The notes beneath the pieces were generated by a model. The model searched no databases. It was not told where the DNA came from and worked only from the letters and a program-made list of their open reading frames with translations. Below, piece after piece: positions 9,833 to 19,366 of a stretch of DNA of 64,000 bases (its first letter is position 1; the number at the start of each line of letters is the position of its first letter). The stretch covers positions 82,307 to 146,306 of the forward strand of contig CALCCA010000088.1 of NCBI GenBank assembly GCA_937899725.1, given 5' to 3'. Made by a program: the position numbers and the translations under genes. The DNA is from an uncultured Halomicronema sp. GTDB taxonomy: Bacteria > Cyanobacteriota > Cyanobacteriia > Phormidesmidales > Phormidesmidaceae.

Positions 9833-10696
9833 ATGCCTTTGACCAGAACCGTCAGTGCCCTCGTCGCACTCTTGTTTGCTTTTATGATCGTCGTCCTGGG
9901 TGGATGGTACTTCACCCTGGCGTTTGGCGTGATTGTCTTTTTGGGGCAGCGAGAGATCTTTCAACTTGTGCAGGCAAAGGGGATCTTACCCGCTGCAAAA
10001 ATCACCCTGTGCGTCAGCCAACTCCTCATCATATTTGCCCATATTTCGCCCGATTGGGCTAATGCCGTCTTGCCTTTGGGCGGTACCTTCATCTGTTTTT
10101 ATTTACTCTTTCAGCCCAAGTTTGCTTCTATTGCCGATGTGGCCGCTTCCATTTTGGGTTTGTTTTACGGCGGCTATTTGCCCAGCTATTGGATTCGACT
10201 TCGAGATTTAGGAGCCTTTGGCTCGTTACCTCTGGGCGGATTTTGGCCCCAATTGCCGCTGGAGGGGCAATCTCTGCCGGTCGGCCTCACGGCGACGCTG
10301 CTCGCGTTTGCTTGCATTTGCGCCGCCGATATCGGGGCATACCTGATCGGGCGGTCTTTTGGCAAAACACCGCTGTCGGGAATCAGCCCTAAAAAAACTG
10401 TCGAAGGAGCCGTCTTTGGCATGTTTGCCAGCATTTCTGTCGGTATAACCGGGGCCGTGCTGCTGGCTTGGCCCCTATGGCCTCTATCCGGAGGAGCACT
10501 CGGGGCGCTGATCGGCATCAGTAGTTTATTGGGCGACCTCACTGAGTCACTGATGAAACGGGATGCCGGGGTGAAAGACTCAGGGCAGCTGATTCCCGGG
10601 CATGGCGGCATTTTGGATCGCACCGACAGCTATGTCTTTACGGCCCCCATCGTCTACTATTTCGTCACTTGGCTATTGCCCAGCTTGCCGGGTTAA
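9833..10696 (+). CDS. cdsA: Phosphatidate cytidylyltransferase
   Basis: An integral membrane enzyme of 287 residues that makes CDP-diacylglycerol from CTP and phosphatidic acid, the entry to phosphatidylglycerol, which photosystems require. The C-terminal CDP-alcohol signature is clear: SLMKRDAGVKDSGQ followed by LIPGHGGILDRTDS. Eight or so hydrophobic segments precede and surround it, and the ISPKKTVEGAVFG segment is conserved. The start is the ATG at 9833. A candidate intrinsic terminator lies downstream at 10947-10970. Confidence 0.95.
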   Translation: MPLTRTVSALVALLFAFMIVVLGGWYFTLAFGVIVFLGQREIFQLVQAKGILPAAKITLCVSQLLIIFAHISPDWANAVLPLGGTFICFYLLFQPKFASIADVAASILGLFYGGYLPSYWIRLRDLGAFGSLPLGGFWPQLPLEGQSLPVGLTATLLAFACICAADIGAYLIGRSFGKTPLSGISPKKTVEGAVFGMFASISVGITGAVLLAWPLWPLSGGALGALIGISSLLGDLTESLMKRDAGVKDSGQLIPGHGGILDRTDSYVFTAPIVYYFVTWLLPSLPG

Positions 10697-10946
10697 CCCT
10701 CGCTAGCAGCGATGCATTACCAGCGTAGGAAAGATCGCCCGCCACCGCCCCTCAACAGTGAGAATGTGCATGGGGTGGGTGATCGCACTGCCGCAAAAAT
10801 CAGCCCATTCAGCCCTGCAGCGGAGCCATAATCTCACTGTCAGCCCGACTGTTTCTCGTCAGCTCAGCCTGGGCGCGACAGACAAAACTGCCATCACTCA
10901 AATCCCACCCTTGATGTCTGGATCACGCTGATCAGCGATGTCATGA

Positions 10947-10970
10947 ATGGCCCTGATCGGCCGTTTTTTT
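10947..10970 (+). terminator. Candidate intrinsic terminator after cdsA
   Basis: The stem ATGGCC/GGCCGT (one G-T wobble) with a six-base loop CTGATC runs into a tract of seven T (10964-10970). It lies about 250 bp after the cdsA stop, so cdsA would have a long 3' UTR if this is its terminator. Confidence 0.5.
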
Positions 10971-11154
10971 CTACCAGCTATAAAGGTGGTTCCAGGCCGT
11001 CTGGCCAGGTGCGATCGCCGCCGTTCTGCCCCCATCTATCGCCAGATCGCTTGATCCCGTCTCTCGTCACGGCCTACTATCCGCCATTCCCCTCCTCTGA
11101 TAGACTGAATGACTGAGGTTGGATCTGGTCAGACCCATGAGAAACGGCAGTTTT

Positions 11155-11159
11155 GGAGG
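11155..11159 (+). promoter_or_regulatory. Ribosome-binding site fixing a TTG start
   Basis: GGAGG is nine bases upstream of the TTG at 11169. The nearby ATG at 11162 is in another frame. The protein aligns with cyanobacterial F/SBPases from its second or third residue onward, so TTG is the likely initiator. Confidence 0.75.
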
Positions 11160-11168
11160 ATATGAGCC

Positions 11169-12209
11169 TTGTTAGAAACGACACTTGGTTTAGAGATTAT
11201 TGAAGTTGTTGAGAAGGCAGCGATCGCATCGGCTCGCTGGATGGGTAAGGGCGAAAAAGACACTGCTGACCTTGTCGCCGTCGAAGCCATGCGGGAACGC
11301 ATGAACGAGATTCACATGCGGGGTCGCATTGTGATTGGTGAGGGCGAACGTGATGATGCCCCCATGCTCTACATTGGTGAAGAAGTCGGTATTTGCACCC
11401 GCGAAGACGCTAAAGACTACTGCAACCCCGACGAACTTATTGAAATTGACATTGCGGTTGATCCTTGTGAGGGCACCAACCTCTGTGCCTATGGTCAGCC
11501 AGGCTCGATGGCCGTGCTCGCCATCTCCGAGAAGGGTGGTCTGTTTCACGCCCCCGACTTTTATATGAAAAAACTGGCGGCACCCTCTGCGGCCAAAGGC
11601 AAAGTTGACATTCGCAAGTCGGCCACTGAAAACCTCAAGATTCTGGGCGAATGCCTCGACCGCGCCATTGATGAGCTAGTGGTCGTTGTGATGAAGCGCG
11701 ATCGCCACACTGAGCTGATTCAAGAGATTCGCGATGCCGGTGCTCGGGTGCGCTTGATTAGCGATGGCGACGTCTCAGCGGCAATTTCCTGTGGCTTTTC
11801 AGGGACGAATACCCACGCGTTAATGGGTATTGGTGCCGCTCCCGAAGGAGTCATTTCAGCGGCCGCCATGCGCTGCTTGGGTGGACACTTCCAGGGCCAG
11901 CTCATCTATGATCCGGCTATTGTGAAAACGGGACTGATTGGTGAGAGCCGCGAGTCGAACCTTGCCCGCCTCAAGGAAATGGGCATTGATGATGCCGATA
12001 AGGTCTACGAAGCTGAAGAGCTGGCTTCTGGTGAAACCGTCTTATTCGCCGCTTGCGGCATCACCTCCGGCACCCTGATGGAAGGCGTCCGCTTCTTCCA
12101 TCAGGGTGCCCGGACGCAGAGCCTGGTTATTTCCAGTCAGTCACAAACTGCTCGCTTTGTTGACACCATCCACATGCCTGAGAAGCCGAAGCTGATTCAA
12201 CTCAAATGA
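11169..12209 (+). CDS. glpX: Fructose-1,6-/sedoheptulose-1,7-bisphosphatase, class II
   Basis: A 346-residue GlpX-type dual phosphatase that serves the Calvin cycle in cyanobacteria by dephosphorylating both fructose-1,6- and sedoheptulose-1,7-bisphosphate. Conserved segments are [19 protein letters not shown] near the N-terminus, [39 protein letters not shown] and [18 protein letters not shown], which hold metal- and substrate-binding residues. The start is TTG at 11169, supported by a spaced GGAGG and family alignment. Redox or AMP regulation is known for the family but cannot be seen here. A strong terminator follows. Confidence 0.95.
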   Translation: MLETTLGLEIIEVVEKAAIASARWMGKGEKDTADLVAVEAMRERMNEIHMRGRIVIGEGERDDAPMLYIGEEVGICTREDAKDYCNPDELIEIDIAVDPCEGTNLCAYGQPGSMAVLAISEKGGLFHAPDFYMKKLAAPSAAKGKVDIRKSATENLKILGECLDRAIDELVVVVMKRDRHTELIQEIRDAGARVRLISDGDVSAAISCGFSGTNTHALMGIGAAPEGVISAAAMRCLGGHFQGQLIYDPAIVKTGLIGESRESNLARLKEMGIDDADKVYEAEELASGETVLFAACGITSGTLMEGVRFFHQGARTQSLVISSQSQTARFVDTIHMPEKPKLIQLK

Positions 12210-12323
12210 TCCTCAGGCAATCAACTCAACCCTTGGGCTAACACCGCCCTTGCTCCGGGTCTAGGGGCAGTGGCTCGGTTATCAGCTAACAGCTGCTCAT
12301 TGAATCATGGCTCCAACTAACTT

Positions 12324-12360
12324 CGTCAGAGATGCGATACCGTGTCTCTGACGTTTTAGT
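12324..12360 (+). terminator. Intrinsic terminator after the F/SBPase gene
   Basis: A perfect 9-bp stem CGTCAGAGA/TCTCTGACG with a 12-base loop is followed by TTTTAGT. It lies 115 bp after the glpX stop and 210 bp before hemA, separating the two units. Confidence 0.75.
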
Positions 12361-12565
12361 TTGTCCCCAGCCGCGACCAGACTGGCATCGAGTCAAGTTT
12401 GGATTTTGATGGATTTTTGTTGAGTTTCCTTGAGTCAGCCTACCGTTGGTCTTTACTTTCAGAAATGCTGTTAATTAAGCCAACCGCTTTTGCGCCTTAC
12501 GTTTGCGGATAAAAGCACAATTTCAATCTAGGCAGATAACAAAATTTATTTCGTTGGGAGGACGC

Positions 12566-13861
12566 ATGAACATTGCTGTTGTGGGCCTGAGTCACAAAAC
12601 TGCGCCGGTAGAAGTCAGAGAAAAACTAAGTATCCCTACGCCGCAGACTGCCGAGGCGATCGCTCAGCTCCTCAGTTATCCTCATATTGACGAAGTTTCG
12701 ATTCTCAGTACTTGCAACCGCCTCGAAATTCACATCGTTACGGAACAAGCCGATCAAGGCGTGCGAGAGGTGATTCAGTTTTTGTCCGACCACGGTAAAG
12801 TCGCGCTGCCAGAACTGCGTGAGCACCTGTTTATCTTGCTACATCAGGATGCGGTGATCCATCTCTTTCGCGTCGCCGCTGGGTTAGACAGCTTGGTCCT
12901 CGGAGAGGGGCAAATTCTTGCTCAGGTCAAGCATGCTCACAAACTGGGCCAACAGCACAAAGGCGTGGGGCGAGTGCTCAACCGTTTGTTGAAGCAAGCC
13001 ATCACCACCGGTAAGCGCGTCCGCACAGAAACCAGCATTGGCACCGGGGCCGTCTCGATTAGCTCCGCCGCTGCCGAACTCGCCAAGCTCAAGAAGCCCG
13101 ACCTCGAAGCGTGTCGCATCAGTATTTTGGGAGCGGGCAAGATGGCGCGCCTGCTAGTGCAGCATTTGCTGTCTAAAGATTCCTGCCAGATCACGATTCT
13201 CAATCGGTCGATCGCCCGAGCCGACGAATTGGCCGCGCAGTTTAACGGGGCTGGCATTCAGACCGGCACGCTAGACCTGATGATGGAAACCGTCTGTGCC
13301 TCAGATGTAGTCTTTACCTGTACATCAGCAACGGAACCGATTCTCGACAAAGCTCGGTTAGAAGCGGCCTTGGTGCCTAGCCAAGCGCTCATGCTGTTTG
13401 ATATCTCAGTGCCGCGCAACGTGCATACCGACGTCAATGCGCTCGATAATGTCCAAGCTTTTAATGTGGACGACTTGAAGGCCGTCGTGGCACAAAACCA
13501 AGAGAGTCGTCGGCAAATGGCGATGGAAGCAGAAGTGCTGCTGGAAGAAGAACTCGATGCCTTTATGGACTGGTGGCGATCGCTGGATACCGTTTTCACC
13601 ATCAGCAGTCTACGCAGCAAGGTGGAATCAATTCGAGAGCAAGAGCTGGAAAAAGCCTTGTCTCGACTGGGTGAAGAGTTTGGCAGCAAAAAACAGCGAG
13701 ACGTCATTGAGGCGTTGACACGCGGCATTGTCAACAAAATTCTCCATGACCCGATGGTACAGCTACGGGCTCAGCGCGATATCGACACGCGCAAACAAGC
13801 GATGACAACCCTGCACACGCTCTTTGACCTCGAACCGCTGCCCAACGAAAAGTTTGGTTGA
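12566..13861 (+). CDS. hemA: Glutamyl-tRNA reductase
   Basis: This enzyme reduces glutamyl-tRNA(Glu) to glutamate-1-semialdehyde, the committed step for heme, chlorophyll, bilins and, through uroporphyrinogen III, siroheme. In the 431-residue product, the N-terminal domain has [17 protein letters not shown] and the catalytic cysteine in [10 protein letters not shown]. The NADPH domain has [11 protein letters not shown], and the C-terminal dimerisation helices are present. The ATG at 12566, preceded by GGGAGGA, is preferred over an upstream in-frame start at 12503. A copy of the dispersed 69-bp repeat starts about 20 bp after the stop. Confidence 0.97.
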   Translation: MNIAVVGLSHKTAPVEVREKLSIPTPQTAEAIAQLLSYPHIDEVSILSTCNRLEIHIVTEQADQGVREVIQFLSDHGKVALPELREHLFILLHQDAVIHLFRVAAGLDSLVLGEGQILAQVKHAHKLGQQHKGVGRVLNRLLKQAITTGKRVRTETSIGTGAVSISSAAAELAKLKKPDLEACRISILGAGKMARLLVQHLLSKDSCQITILNRSIARADELAAQFNGAGIQTGTLDLMMETVCASDVVFTCTSATEPILDKARLEAALVPSQALMLFDISVPRNVHTDVNALDNVQAFNVDDLKAVVAQNQESRRQMAMEAEVLLEEELDAFMDWWRSLDTVFTISSLRSKVESIREQELEKALSRLGEEFGSKKQRDVIEALTRGIVNKILHDPMVQLRAQRDIDTRKQAMTTLHTLFDLEPLPNEKFG

Positions 13862-13883
13862 GCTGAACACTCTTAATTTCGAG

Positions 13884-13952
13884 GGGACTCGCAAATAAAG
13901 ACCGTCCCAGGACAGAACCGTCTTCTGTAAGGGGTTGGCAGTGCCAAACCCC
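13884..13952 (+). repeat. Dispersed 69-bp repeat, copy 1
   Basis: It begins GGGACTCGCAAATAA and ends GTGCCAAACCCC. It matches the reverse complement of 63881-63949 at 64 of 69 positions, counted by hand. Inside are GTCCCAGGAC and a hairpin GGGGTTGGCA-G-TGCCAAACCCC with one bulge. It sits just after hemA. The size and internal palindromes fit a REP- or MITE-like element; no transposase is linked. Confidence 0.75.
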
Positions 13953-14382
13953 AGGGGCGAAGCCCGGCTCGATGATTGCCACCAACACCCGGATCGGCTG
14001 ACGCTGTTGGACGAGAAACAACAAGCCTGGCTTTGGCATGGTCGCAAAGTGGCCGATGGGATAAGCCAGTGCTTAGAACACCCCATCAATCGCCAACGAG
14101 ATTGGGAGTATCTCAAGGCCATGGCATATCCCCTGCGGGTGCCTCACCCCCACAATTCCGACACCGATGCACAGCACCCCGTGGCGTGGGAAAAAGTTGC
14201 ATCAGGAGTTTGAATGGTTTTGGCTTGACGGCTTTGGGTGTCTGCAGACGGGGCAAACCGACTGGTGGCTGATACCGCGAGTGAAGACCGAGAGCGGCAG
14301 CCGAGTCCTGCCGGATTTTGCCCCACCTTTTGGAGTGCGTACCAAGCAGCAGCTTGTGTGGGTGCTGGAGCAAGCCCGATGA
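13935..14382 (+). pseudogene. Possible frameshifted gene of unknown function
   Basis: Two plus-strand frames look like parts of one protein. Frame one (13935-14213) has a plausible segment LLDEKQQAWLWHGRKVADGI, then INRQRDWEYLKAMAYPL. Frame two (14167-14382) has EFEWFWLDGFGCLQTGQTDW, WWLIPRVKTESGSRV and a closing FGVRTKQQLVWVLEQAR. The switch would be near 14150-14200. The first part overlaps the dispersed repeat at its 5' end. I do not recognise the family; the Trp-rich, ordered composition is the only reason to suspect a real, decayed gene. Confidence 0.3.
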
Positions 14383-14969
14383 CACCCGACTCAAACGCTC
14401 GTCCTTCCCGAGGGGAGGCACCGGGTCTTTCGACCGCCCGATTCGCCGGCGTGGTAACCAGCCAAAAGATAATGGCCATTGATCCACAAAGCGATCTCTC
14501 CCCAGTCTTGCGAAACCATCGAGAGCGGGGCAGCAGCCCTCTGCTATCGCTGTCAGGACTGTTGAAGCGCCCCGACTTAATTCGAGGGCTGACTCTAGTG
14601 GCAGTGATCACCTACCGTCTCTCCTATTTAAGTGTGCCTCTACATCCGGACTTGATATGCGATCCAATGACCGGGTGATTTACCTCGCTATCCTCAGCTA
14701 GCGATGAGGTATCGATTGCGATGGGCAGCAAGCTGAGATTAAGAAACACTGATTCGTTATTCAGCGTCATGTAGTAAGTCAAATACGATACCTGCTACCT
14801 ATTCTGCTGGGTGACTGTCCATTTTCTAAATTACCTGGAACTGATTGCCCTGGCCGCAACCAACCAATCATCCCCGCCCTGGCCCCCGACTGTCGCGCCA
14901 CAGCCGTAGTAGCATCACTACGTCGTGATTGACTCAGTTCTTCTCCCCTAAAGTCTAGATTTAATTCCT

Positions 14970-16337
14970 ATGAAATTTCGTACTGCGTTTGCCCTTAGCC
15001 TCGCTGGCTTGATGCTGGCGATCGCCTTTTCCGCTCTCCTACCGCCCTTGCCAGCCTGGCAAGCGCTAGCGGCTCAAGTGCGCACCTACGGCCGCGATGG
15101 CCGCGATGGGATCAATGGTCGCGATGGTCGCGATGGCCGTGATGGCGATCAACAGAGCATTTTTATTGACGGCGCTCCTCGCCGGGTAAGTACCATCGGG
15201 GCCTTAGGGCGTGATGGCGAAGAGGGCGGTGATGCTGATCGCCCCACCTGTTCAGCGCAACCCCACGATGTGCGTTATGACCTACAGGCACCCGATGGCG
15301 GCGATGGCGGTGACGGTGGTGAGGGCGGTCGGGGCGGGCAAGGTGGTGCAGTCACCCTCTATTACACTGACCCAACTCAGCTGCGCCAGGTGTTAGTCAA
15401 TGCGGCTGGGGGCGATGCGGGACGCGGCGGTCGGGGGGGGCGCGGCAGCGGCGGCTGTCGCTGTGATGACCGCAGCTGGCGGGTCGAGGTGTGTCAAGAC
15501 GGCAACTGCCATGAAGAACGCTATGACTGCCGTGATGGCGACTCAGGACGGTATGGCCGCGATGGCCGTGACGGCGCTACCGGCTCACCGGGTCAGGTTT
15601 GGTTGATTGACCAAGTCGAGTTGCTACCACCCGAGCGACCGACCCTGACCGAGCCGCTATCCACCTGGTTGAGCCAGCCCGCTACTCTATCCAAGCATCG
15701 ATGGGAAGCGCGGTCAGGCATCGGGGCTTTATTAGCCAGCGGCTCCGTGGTCGCGGATACGTACAACCAGTATTTGGGGCAAGTAGAGGCCCAGGTGCAA
15801 CTCCTGTGGCAAGCGCCGCGATCGCCCACGCAGTTTTTAGGCTTGAGCCCCACGGCGACCTTGGCAGATTCGGGGGACGTACAGATTCAATTTCCCGATC
15901 GCTATTGGATCGACGGTCGTTTTGATCGCAACAGTGCGACGACCACTTACACCATTGACCAGATTGTTCGAGCCGACCGAGTGACCGATTTAGCGTGGGG
16001 CAACCCCAGTGGCTCTGGGCAAGATTGGACGCTCACGGTGATTGATTTAGGTCGCGAGTCGGCAGCCGTCACGACTCGATTTGAGCTGGTTTATCGCACG
16101 ACCGATGACGACCCGCGCAGCCGTCGCCGAGCCCGCTATCAAGAACGCTTTGCTGGCGTGCTCCCCCCGCCGGTCGTGACGCAAGACCAGAATCGGTTTG
16201 TGCTAGCTCTAGGGCAACTTGATATTCGCGATCGCGATCTGCGACAGGGCACTTTTGCTCAAGTGGAATTACGCATCCAGCGATCACTCGGCGAACACTC
16301 AGCGGAGCAACGATTAACCTGGACCGGGCAACTGTAG
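14970..16337 (+). CDS. Exported glycine-rich protein with collagen-like triplets
   Basis: A 455-residue protein with a signal peptide (about residues 1-35, ending near LAAQVRTYG). It then has seven consecutive Gly-X-Y triplets (GRDGRDGINGRDGRDGRDGD), a Gly/Asp/Arg-rich run (about 105-165), a cysteine cluster with CRCDD, VCQDGNCHEERYDC, and a second GRDGRDGATG stretch near 200. The remaining 240 residues are non-repetitive and look like beta-rich secreted domains. It has no recognised enzyme motif. A surface or extracellular-matrix role is inferred only from composition. The ATG at 14970 starts the signal peptide directly. Confidence 0.75.
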   Translation: MKFRTAFALSLAGLMLAIAFSALLPPLPAWQALAAQVRTYGRDGRDGINGRDGRDGRDGDQQSIFIDGAPRRVSTIGALGRDGEEGGDADRPTCSAQPHDVRYDLQAPDGGDGGDGGEGGRGGQGGAVTLYYTDPTQLRQVLVNAAGGDAGRGGRGGRGSGGCRCDDRSWRVEVCQDGNCHEERYDCRDGDSGRYGRDGRDGATGSPGQVWLIDQVELLPPERPTLTEPLSTWLSQPATLSKHRWEARSGIGALLASGSVVADTYNQYLGQVEAQVQLLWQAPRSPTQFLGLSPTATLADSGDVQIQFPDRYWIDGRFDRNSATTTYTIDQIVRADRVTDLAWGNPSGSGQDWTLTVIDLGRESAAVTTRFELVYRTTDDDPRSRRRARYQERFAGVLPPPVVTQDQNRFVLALGQLDIRDRDLRQGTFAQVELRIQRSLGEHSAEQRLTWTGQL

Positions 16338-16659
16338 TTGCGTAACATGGCAAGCTGCAGTTGGTTGAGGTTACCCCAGATGGCTGCAATTACCAGCCGG
16401 CAGCCCTTTCAAGTCTGCATTCTGACTTCTGCATGCCGTAGGGCTTTGCCCTTCCCGTAGGGTATTCGGCTATTGGTCAACTGCTGCAGTCTCGAATTAG
16501 CCCCAAGGCTCAGCCTCTGGAGGGTCACTGTTTGTCGGCTCGGCAGTCTTTGTCAGGATTGCAAGACCATTCCTCAGTTACTAAGCTGGCCAATCAAAAA
16601 GGCACGATTGAGCTCGCTCAATCGTGCCTGGCAATGCGTGAGCAAAAAAGTTGATGCAG
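16338..16659. other. Region between convergent genes, with a terminator and a small repeat
   Basis: The stretch contains the ndhH terminator and, near 16436-16463, two CCGTAGGG units separated by CTTTGCCCTTC, a short repeat style common in cyanobacterial intergenic DNA. No gene is supported. Confidence 0.5.
16594..16629 (-). terminator. Intrinsic terminator of ndhH
   Basis: A perfect inverted repeat with arms GGCACGATTGAGC and GCTCAATCGTGCC and a two-base centre (16601-16628) is followed on the minus strand by TTTTTGATTGG. It lies 31 bp after the ndhH stop. The 13-bp stem and T-tract make this one of the clearest terminators in the window. Confidence 0.9.
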
Positions 16660-17847
16660 CTAGCGATCAACCGACCCCATAATGATGTCAATGCTGCCCA
16701 AAATTGCCATGATGTCGGCAACCTTCATGCCCTTCAGCAGATGTGGCAAAATTTGCAGGTTGTTGAAGTCAGCGGCGCGAATCTTAAATCGCCAGGGAAA
16801 GACATTGTCATCTCCCATGATAAAGACGCCCAACTCACCTTTGCCGCTTTCGAGACGTACGTAGTGCTCACCCGCCGGAATTTTGAAGGTGGGCGGAATC
16901 TTTTTGCCCGCGAACTGATAGTCAAATCCATTCCATTCAGATTTGGGGCCTTCAGCCATGCGCTTGGCTTCTAAATTTTCATAAGGTCCACCGGGTAGCT
17001 GCTTGCAGGCTTGACGGATGATCTTGATAGATTCCCGCATTTCCGCTACGCGCACCACATAGCGAGCCATACAGTCCCCTTCGGTGGCATACTGCACGTC
17101 CCAATCGAGTTCGTCGTAGCATTCGTAATGGTCAACTTTGCGCAGATCCCATTTCACACCAGAGCCGCGTAGCATGGGGCCAGACAGCCCCCAAGAGAGC
17201 GCCTCATCCCGAGAGATGACACCAATGCCTTCAATTCGGCGCCGAAAGATGGGGTTGTTGGTGATCAGCTTCTCGTACTCATCCACTTTGGGCAAAAAGT
17301 AATCGCAGAAGTCCAGACACTTATTAATCCAACCGTAGGGCAGATCAGCCGCCACCCCCCCAATGCGGAAATAGTTATTGTTAACCATGCGTTGACCAGT
17401 GGCCGCTTCCCACAAGTCATAGATCAGCTCTCGCTCCCGAAAAATGTAGAAGAAGGGAGTTTGAGCCCCGACGTCAGCCAAAAACGGCCCTAACCACAAC
17501 AAGTGGTTCGCAACGCGGTTGAGCTCCAACATGATGACGCGAATATAGCTGGCCCGCTTGGGTACATCAATATCCGCGAGCTGTTCGGGCGCATTAACGG
17601 TAATTGCCTCGTTAAACATGCCAGCAGCATAGTCCCAACGACTCACGTAGGGCACAAACTGGACGTTGGTACGGCTTTCAGCAATTTTCTCCATGCCGCG
17701 ATGCAGGTAGCCAATCACGGGCTCACAATCCACTACATCTTCGCCGTCTAAGGTCACGATGAGGCGCAGCACTCCATGCATAGAAGGATGATGCGGCCCC
17801 ATGTTGATGACCATGGGTTCAGTTTTAGTCTCAATGCGTGTCGTCAT
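16660..17847 (-). CDS. ndhH: NAD(P)H-quinone oxidoreductase subunit H
   Basis: The 49-kDa (NuoD-type) subunit of cyanobacterial NDH-1, on the membrane-extrinsic arm near the plastoquinone site, used in cyclic electron flow, respiration and CO2 uptake. The 395-residue product shows [36 protein letters not shown], and the C-terminal [12 protein letters not shown] characteristic of the cyanobacterial/plastid protein. The ATG at 17847 ([11 protein letters not shown]) is preferred to an upstream non-ATG start. It stands alone with its own terminator, as often for ndhH in cyanobacteria, and is divergent from rsmH. Confidence 0.98.
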   Translation of the reverse strand: MTTRIETKTEPMVINMGPHHPSMHGVLRLIVTLDGEDVVDCEPVIGYLHRGMEKIAESRTNVQFVPYVSRWDYAAGMFNEAITVNAPEQLADIDVPKRASYIRVIMLELNRVANHLLWLGPFLADVGAQTPFFYIFRERELIYDLWEAATGQRMVNNNYFRIGGVAADLPYGWINKCLDFCDYFLPKVDEYEKLITNNPIFRRRIEGIGVISRDEALSWGLSGPMLRGSGVKWDLRKVDHYECYDELDWDVQYATEGDCMARYVVRVAEMRESIKIIRQACKQLPGGPYENLEAKRMAEGPKSEWNGFDYQFAGKKIPPTFKIPAGEHYVRLESGKGELGVFIMGDDNVFPWRFKIRAADFNNLQILPHLLKGMKVADIMAILGSIDIIMGSVDR

Positions 17848-18113
17848 GAATACGCCTGGGATGATGTCAACGAGTGCGATCGCCCCCAACAGGGACAAGC
17901 TACGGTAGTCAGCTGTCTAAGCTCAATTAGGTTCGACAGTCTAACTGTCCGCTCTCTTATTAATATAAAAGGTCAGACCCCGAAGATCTACGCATTTTCA
18001 TACCGTAAGCTTTGGGAAGCAATTGTAATCGCTAATAGCGCGGCACCCCACCGCCCAATCAGGCGAGAGCGAGAGCGGCAGCGGCGATCGCCGACGATTT
18101 ATCTAGAGCTTGA

Positions 18114-19013
18114 ATGACAGACGAAACGGCTTTCTTTCACCATGTGCCCGTCATGCCTCAGCCGGTATTAACGGGGTTAGGGGCAGCCGCCTCATCAGCG
18201 CCCCGGCGCTACCTAGACGCCACGGTGGGCGGCGGGGGCCACAGTGTGCTGCTGTTGCAGGCCAGTGCGACCCTGCAGCTCGTTGCCTTAGACCAAGATA
18301 CGACGGCCCTTCAGGCGGCTCAAGTGCGACTGTCGGAATATCGCGATCGCGTCACCTTTTGGCACACCAATTTCAGCAATTTTGAGCCGGGCACCGACCG
18401 CTTTGACGGCATTCTGGCTGACATTGGTGTCAGTTCAGCCCAGCTCGATACGCCAGAGCGCGGCTTTAGCTTCCGCAAAGCCGCCCCCTTAGATATGCGC
18501 ATGAACTCGCATCAAGACCTCAGTGCCGCCGATATTGTCAATCATTGGGATGAAACAGAGTTGGCTAATACCATCTATACCTATGGCGAAGAGCGGTTGT
18601 CGCGACGCATCGCCCGCCAGATTGTGGAAAAACGCCCCTTTCAAACCACCACTGAACTGGCAGCGGCGATCGCTGACTGTGTACCGAAAAAGTATCGCTA
18701 TGGTCGGATTCACCCGGCGACCCGCACCTTTCAAGCCCTGCGCATTGCCGTCAATGCTGAACTGGAAGTGCTGCAGACCTTTTTAGAAAAAGCGCCCGAC
18801 TGGCTCTTGCCCGGCGGCCGTTTGGTCATCATCAGCTTTCACAGTTTGGAAGATCGCATCGTCAAATGGGCATTTCGTCAAGATGAACGCCTGCAAATCA
18901 TCACCAAAAAGCCCCTCGTCGCTACCGCCGCAGAAATTGCAGACAATCCCCGAGCGCGATCGGCCAAGCTCCGAATAGCCGAGCGCAAGCGACCATCACC
19001 CAGCAAGGGATAA
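18114..19013 (+). CDS. rsmH: 16S rRNA (cytosine-1402-N4)-methyltransferase
   Basis: RsmH (MraW) methylates N4 of C1402 in the ribosomal P site using SAM. The 299-residue product has the SAM motif YLDATVGGGGHSVLLL, GILADIGVSSAQLDTPERGF, the FRKAAPLDMRMN segment, RIHPATRTFQALRIAVN and LVIISFHSLEDRIVK. In many bacteria it heads the division/cell-wall cluster; here it is alone, as is common in cyanobacteria. The ATG at 18114 is used. Confidence 0.97.
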   Translation: MTDETAFFHHVPVMPQPVLTGLGAAASSAPRRYLDATVGGGGHSVLLLQASATLQLVALDQDTTALQAAQVRLSEYRDRVTFWHTNFSNFEPGTDRFDGILADIGVSSAQLDTPERGFSFRKAAPLDMRMNSHQDLSAADIVNHWDETELANTIYTYGEERLSRRIARQIVEKRPFQTTTELAAAIADCVPKKYRYGRIHPATRTFQALRIAVNAELEVLQTFLEKAPDWLLPGGRLVIISFHSLEDRIVKWAFRQDERLQIITKKPLVATAAEIADNPRARSAKLRIAERKRPSPSKG

Positions 19014-19366
19014 GCCGTCAATCATCTGGGCCACCTCGCTGCTGACAGCATCACGCGCGCTCCCCATCAGTTGCCGCAACTCATCATCTCGCGCGACAAC
19101 CAGTCATTCATGCGAAAATCAGCGTCAGCCTTGACTCAATTCTCTGACCGCAGAGAAGATACGGTAAGTATGGGTTTAAGGTGGGAACGCTAGAGCAGAT
19201 TCAATCAACAGTATCTCAGAGGCAATGGCAGCGCTCACGAGCTGAGCGCTGGCCTCCAACTCAACCGACTGCCCCTGCAGCCACAGAACTCGCCCCTTTG
19301 CCGACCGTTAAGCTCACGCTGGCGGCAATCCCAACTGCATCCCACTGACTCCTGCAATCGTTCCCT
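19014..19366. other. Intergenic region with a hairpin and a possible 55-codon frame
   Basis: A perfect 9-bp hairpin CAGCGCTCA-CGAGC-TGAGCGCTG lies at 19229-19251 with no T-tract. A GTG-started frame at 19181-19348 would encode 55 residues beginning MGTLEQIQSTVSQRQWQ, but it lacks a clear ribosome site and known relatives, so it is not called. Confidence 0.4.

Larger units (their letters stand above)
10697..11168. other. Intergenic region between cdsA and the F/SBPase gene
   Basis: It holds a perfect 12-bp palindrome CGCTGATCAGCG (10926-10937), a candidate terminator, and the leader of the next gene with its ribosome-binding site. No coding region is supported. Confidence 0.5.
13862..14969. 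other. 1.1-kb non-coding or degenerate region after hemA
   Basis: It holds the dispersed repeat (13884-13952) and a decayed reading frame (13935-14382). An imperfect hairpin (ACCTCGCTA ... TAGCGATGAGGT) lies near 14675-14705. The rest, up to the exported glycine-rich protein, shows no supported gene. Overlapping minus-strand frames look like shadows. Confidence 0.5.

Noticed and set aside
13935..14611. Insertion sequence after hemA
   Set aside because: No transposase motif, terminal inverted repeat pair or target duplication is seen; the minus-strand 155-codon frame has no family features.
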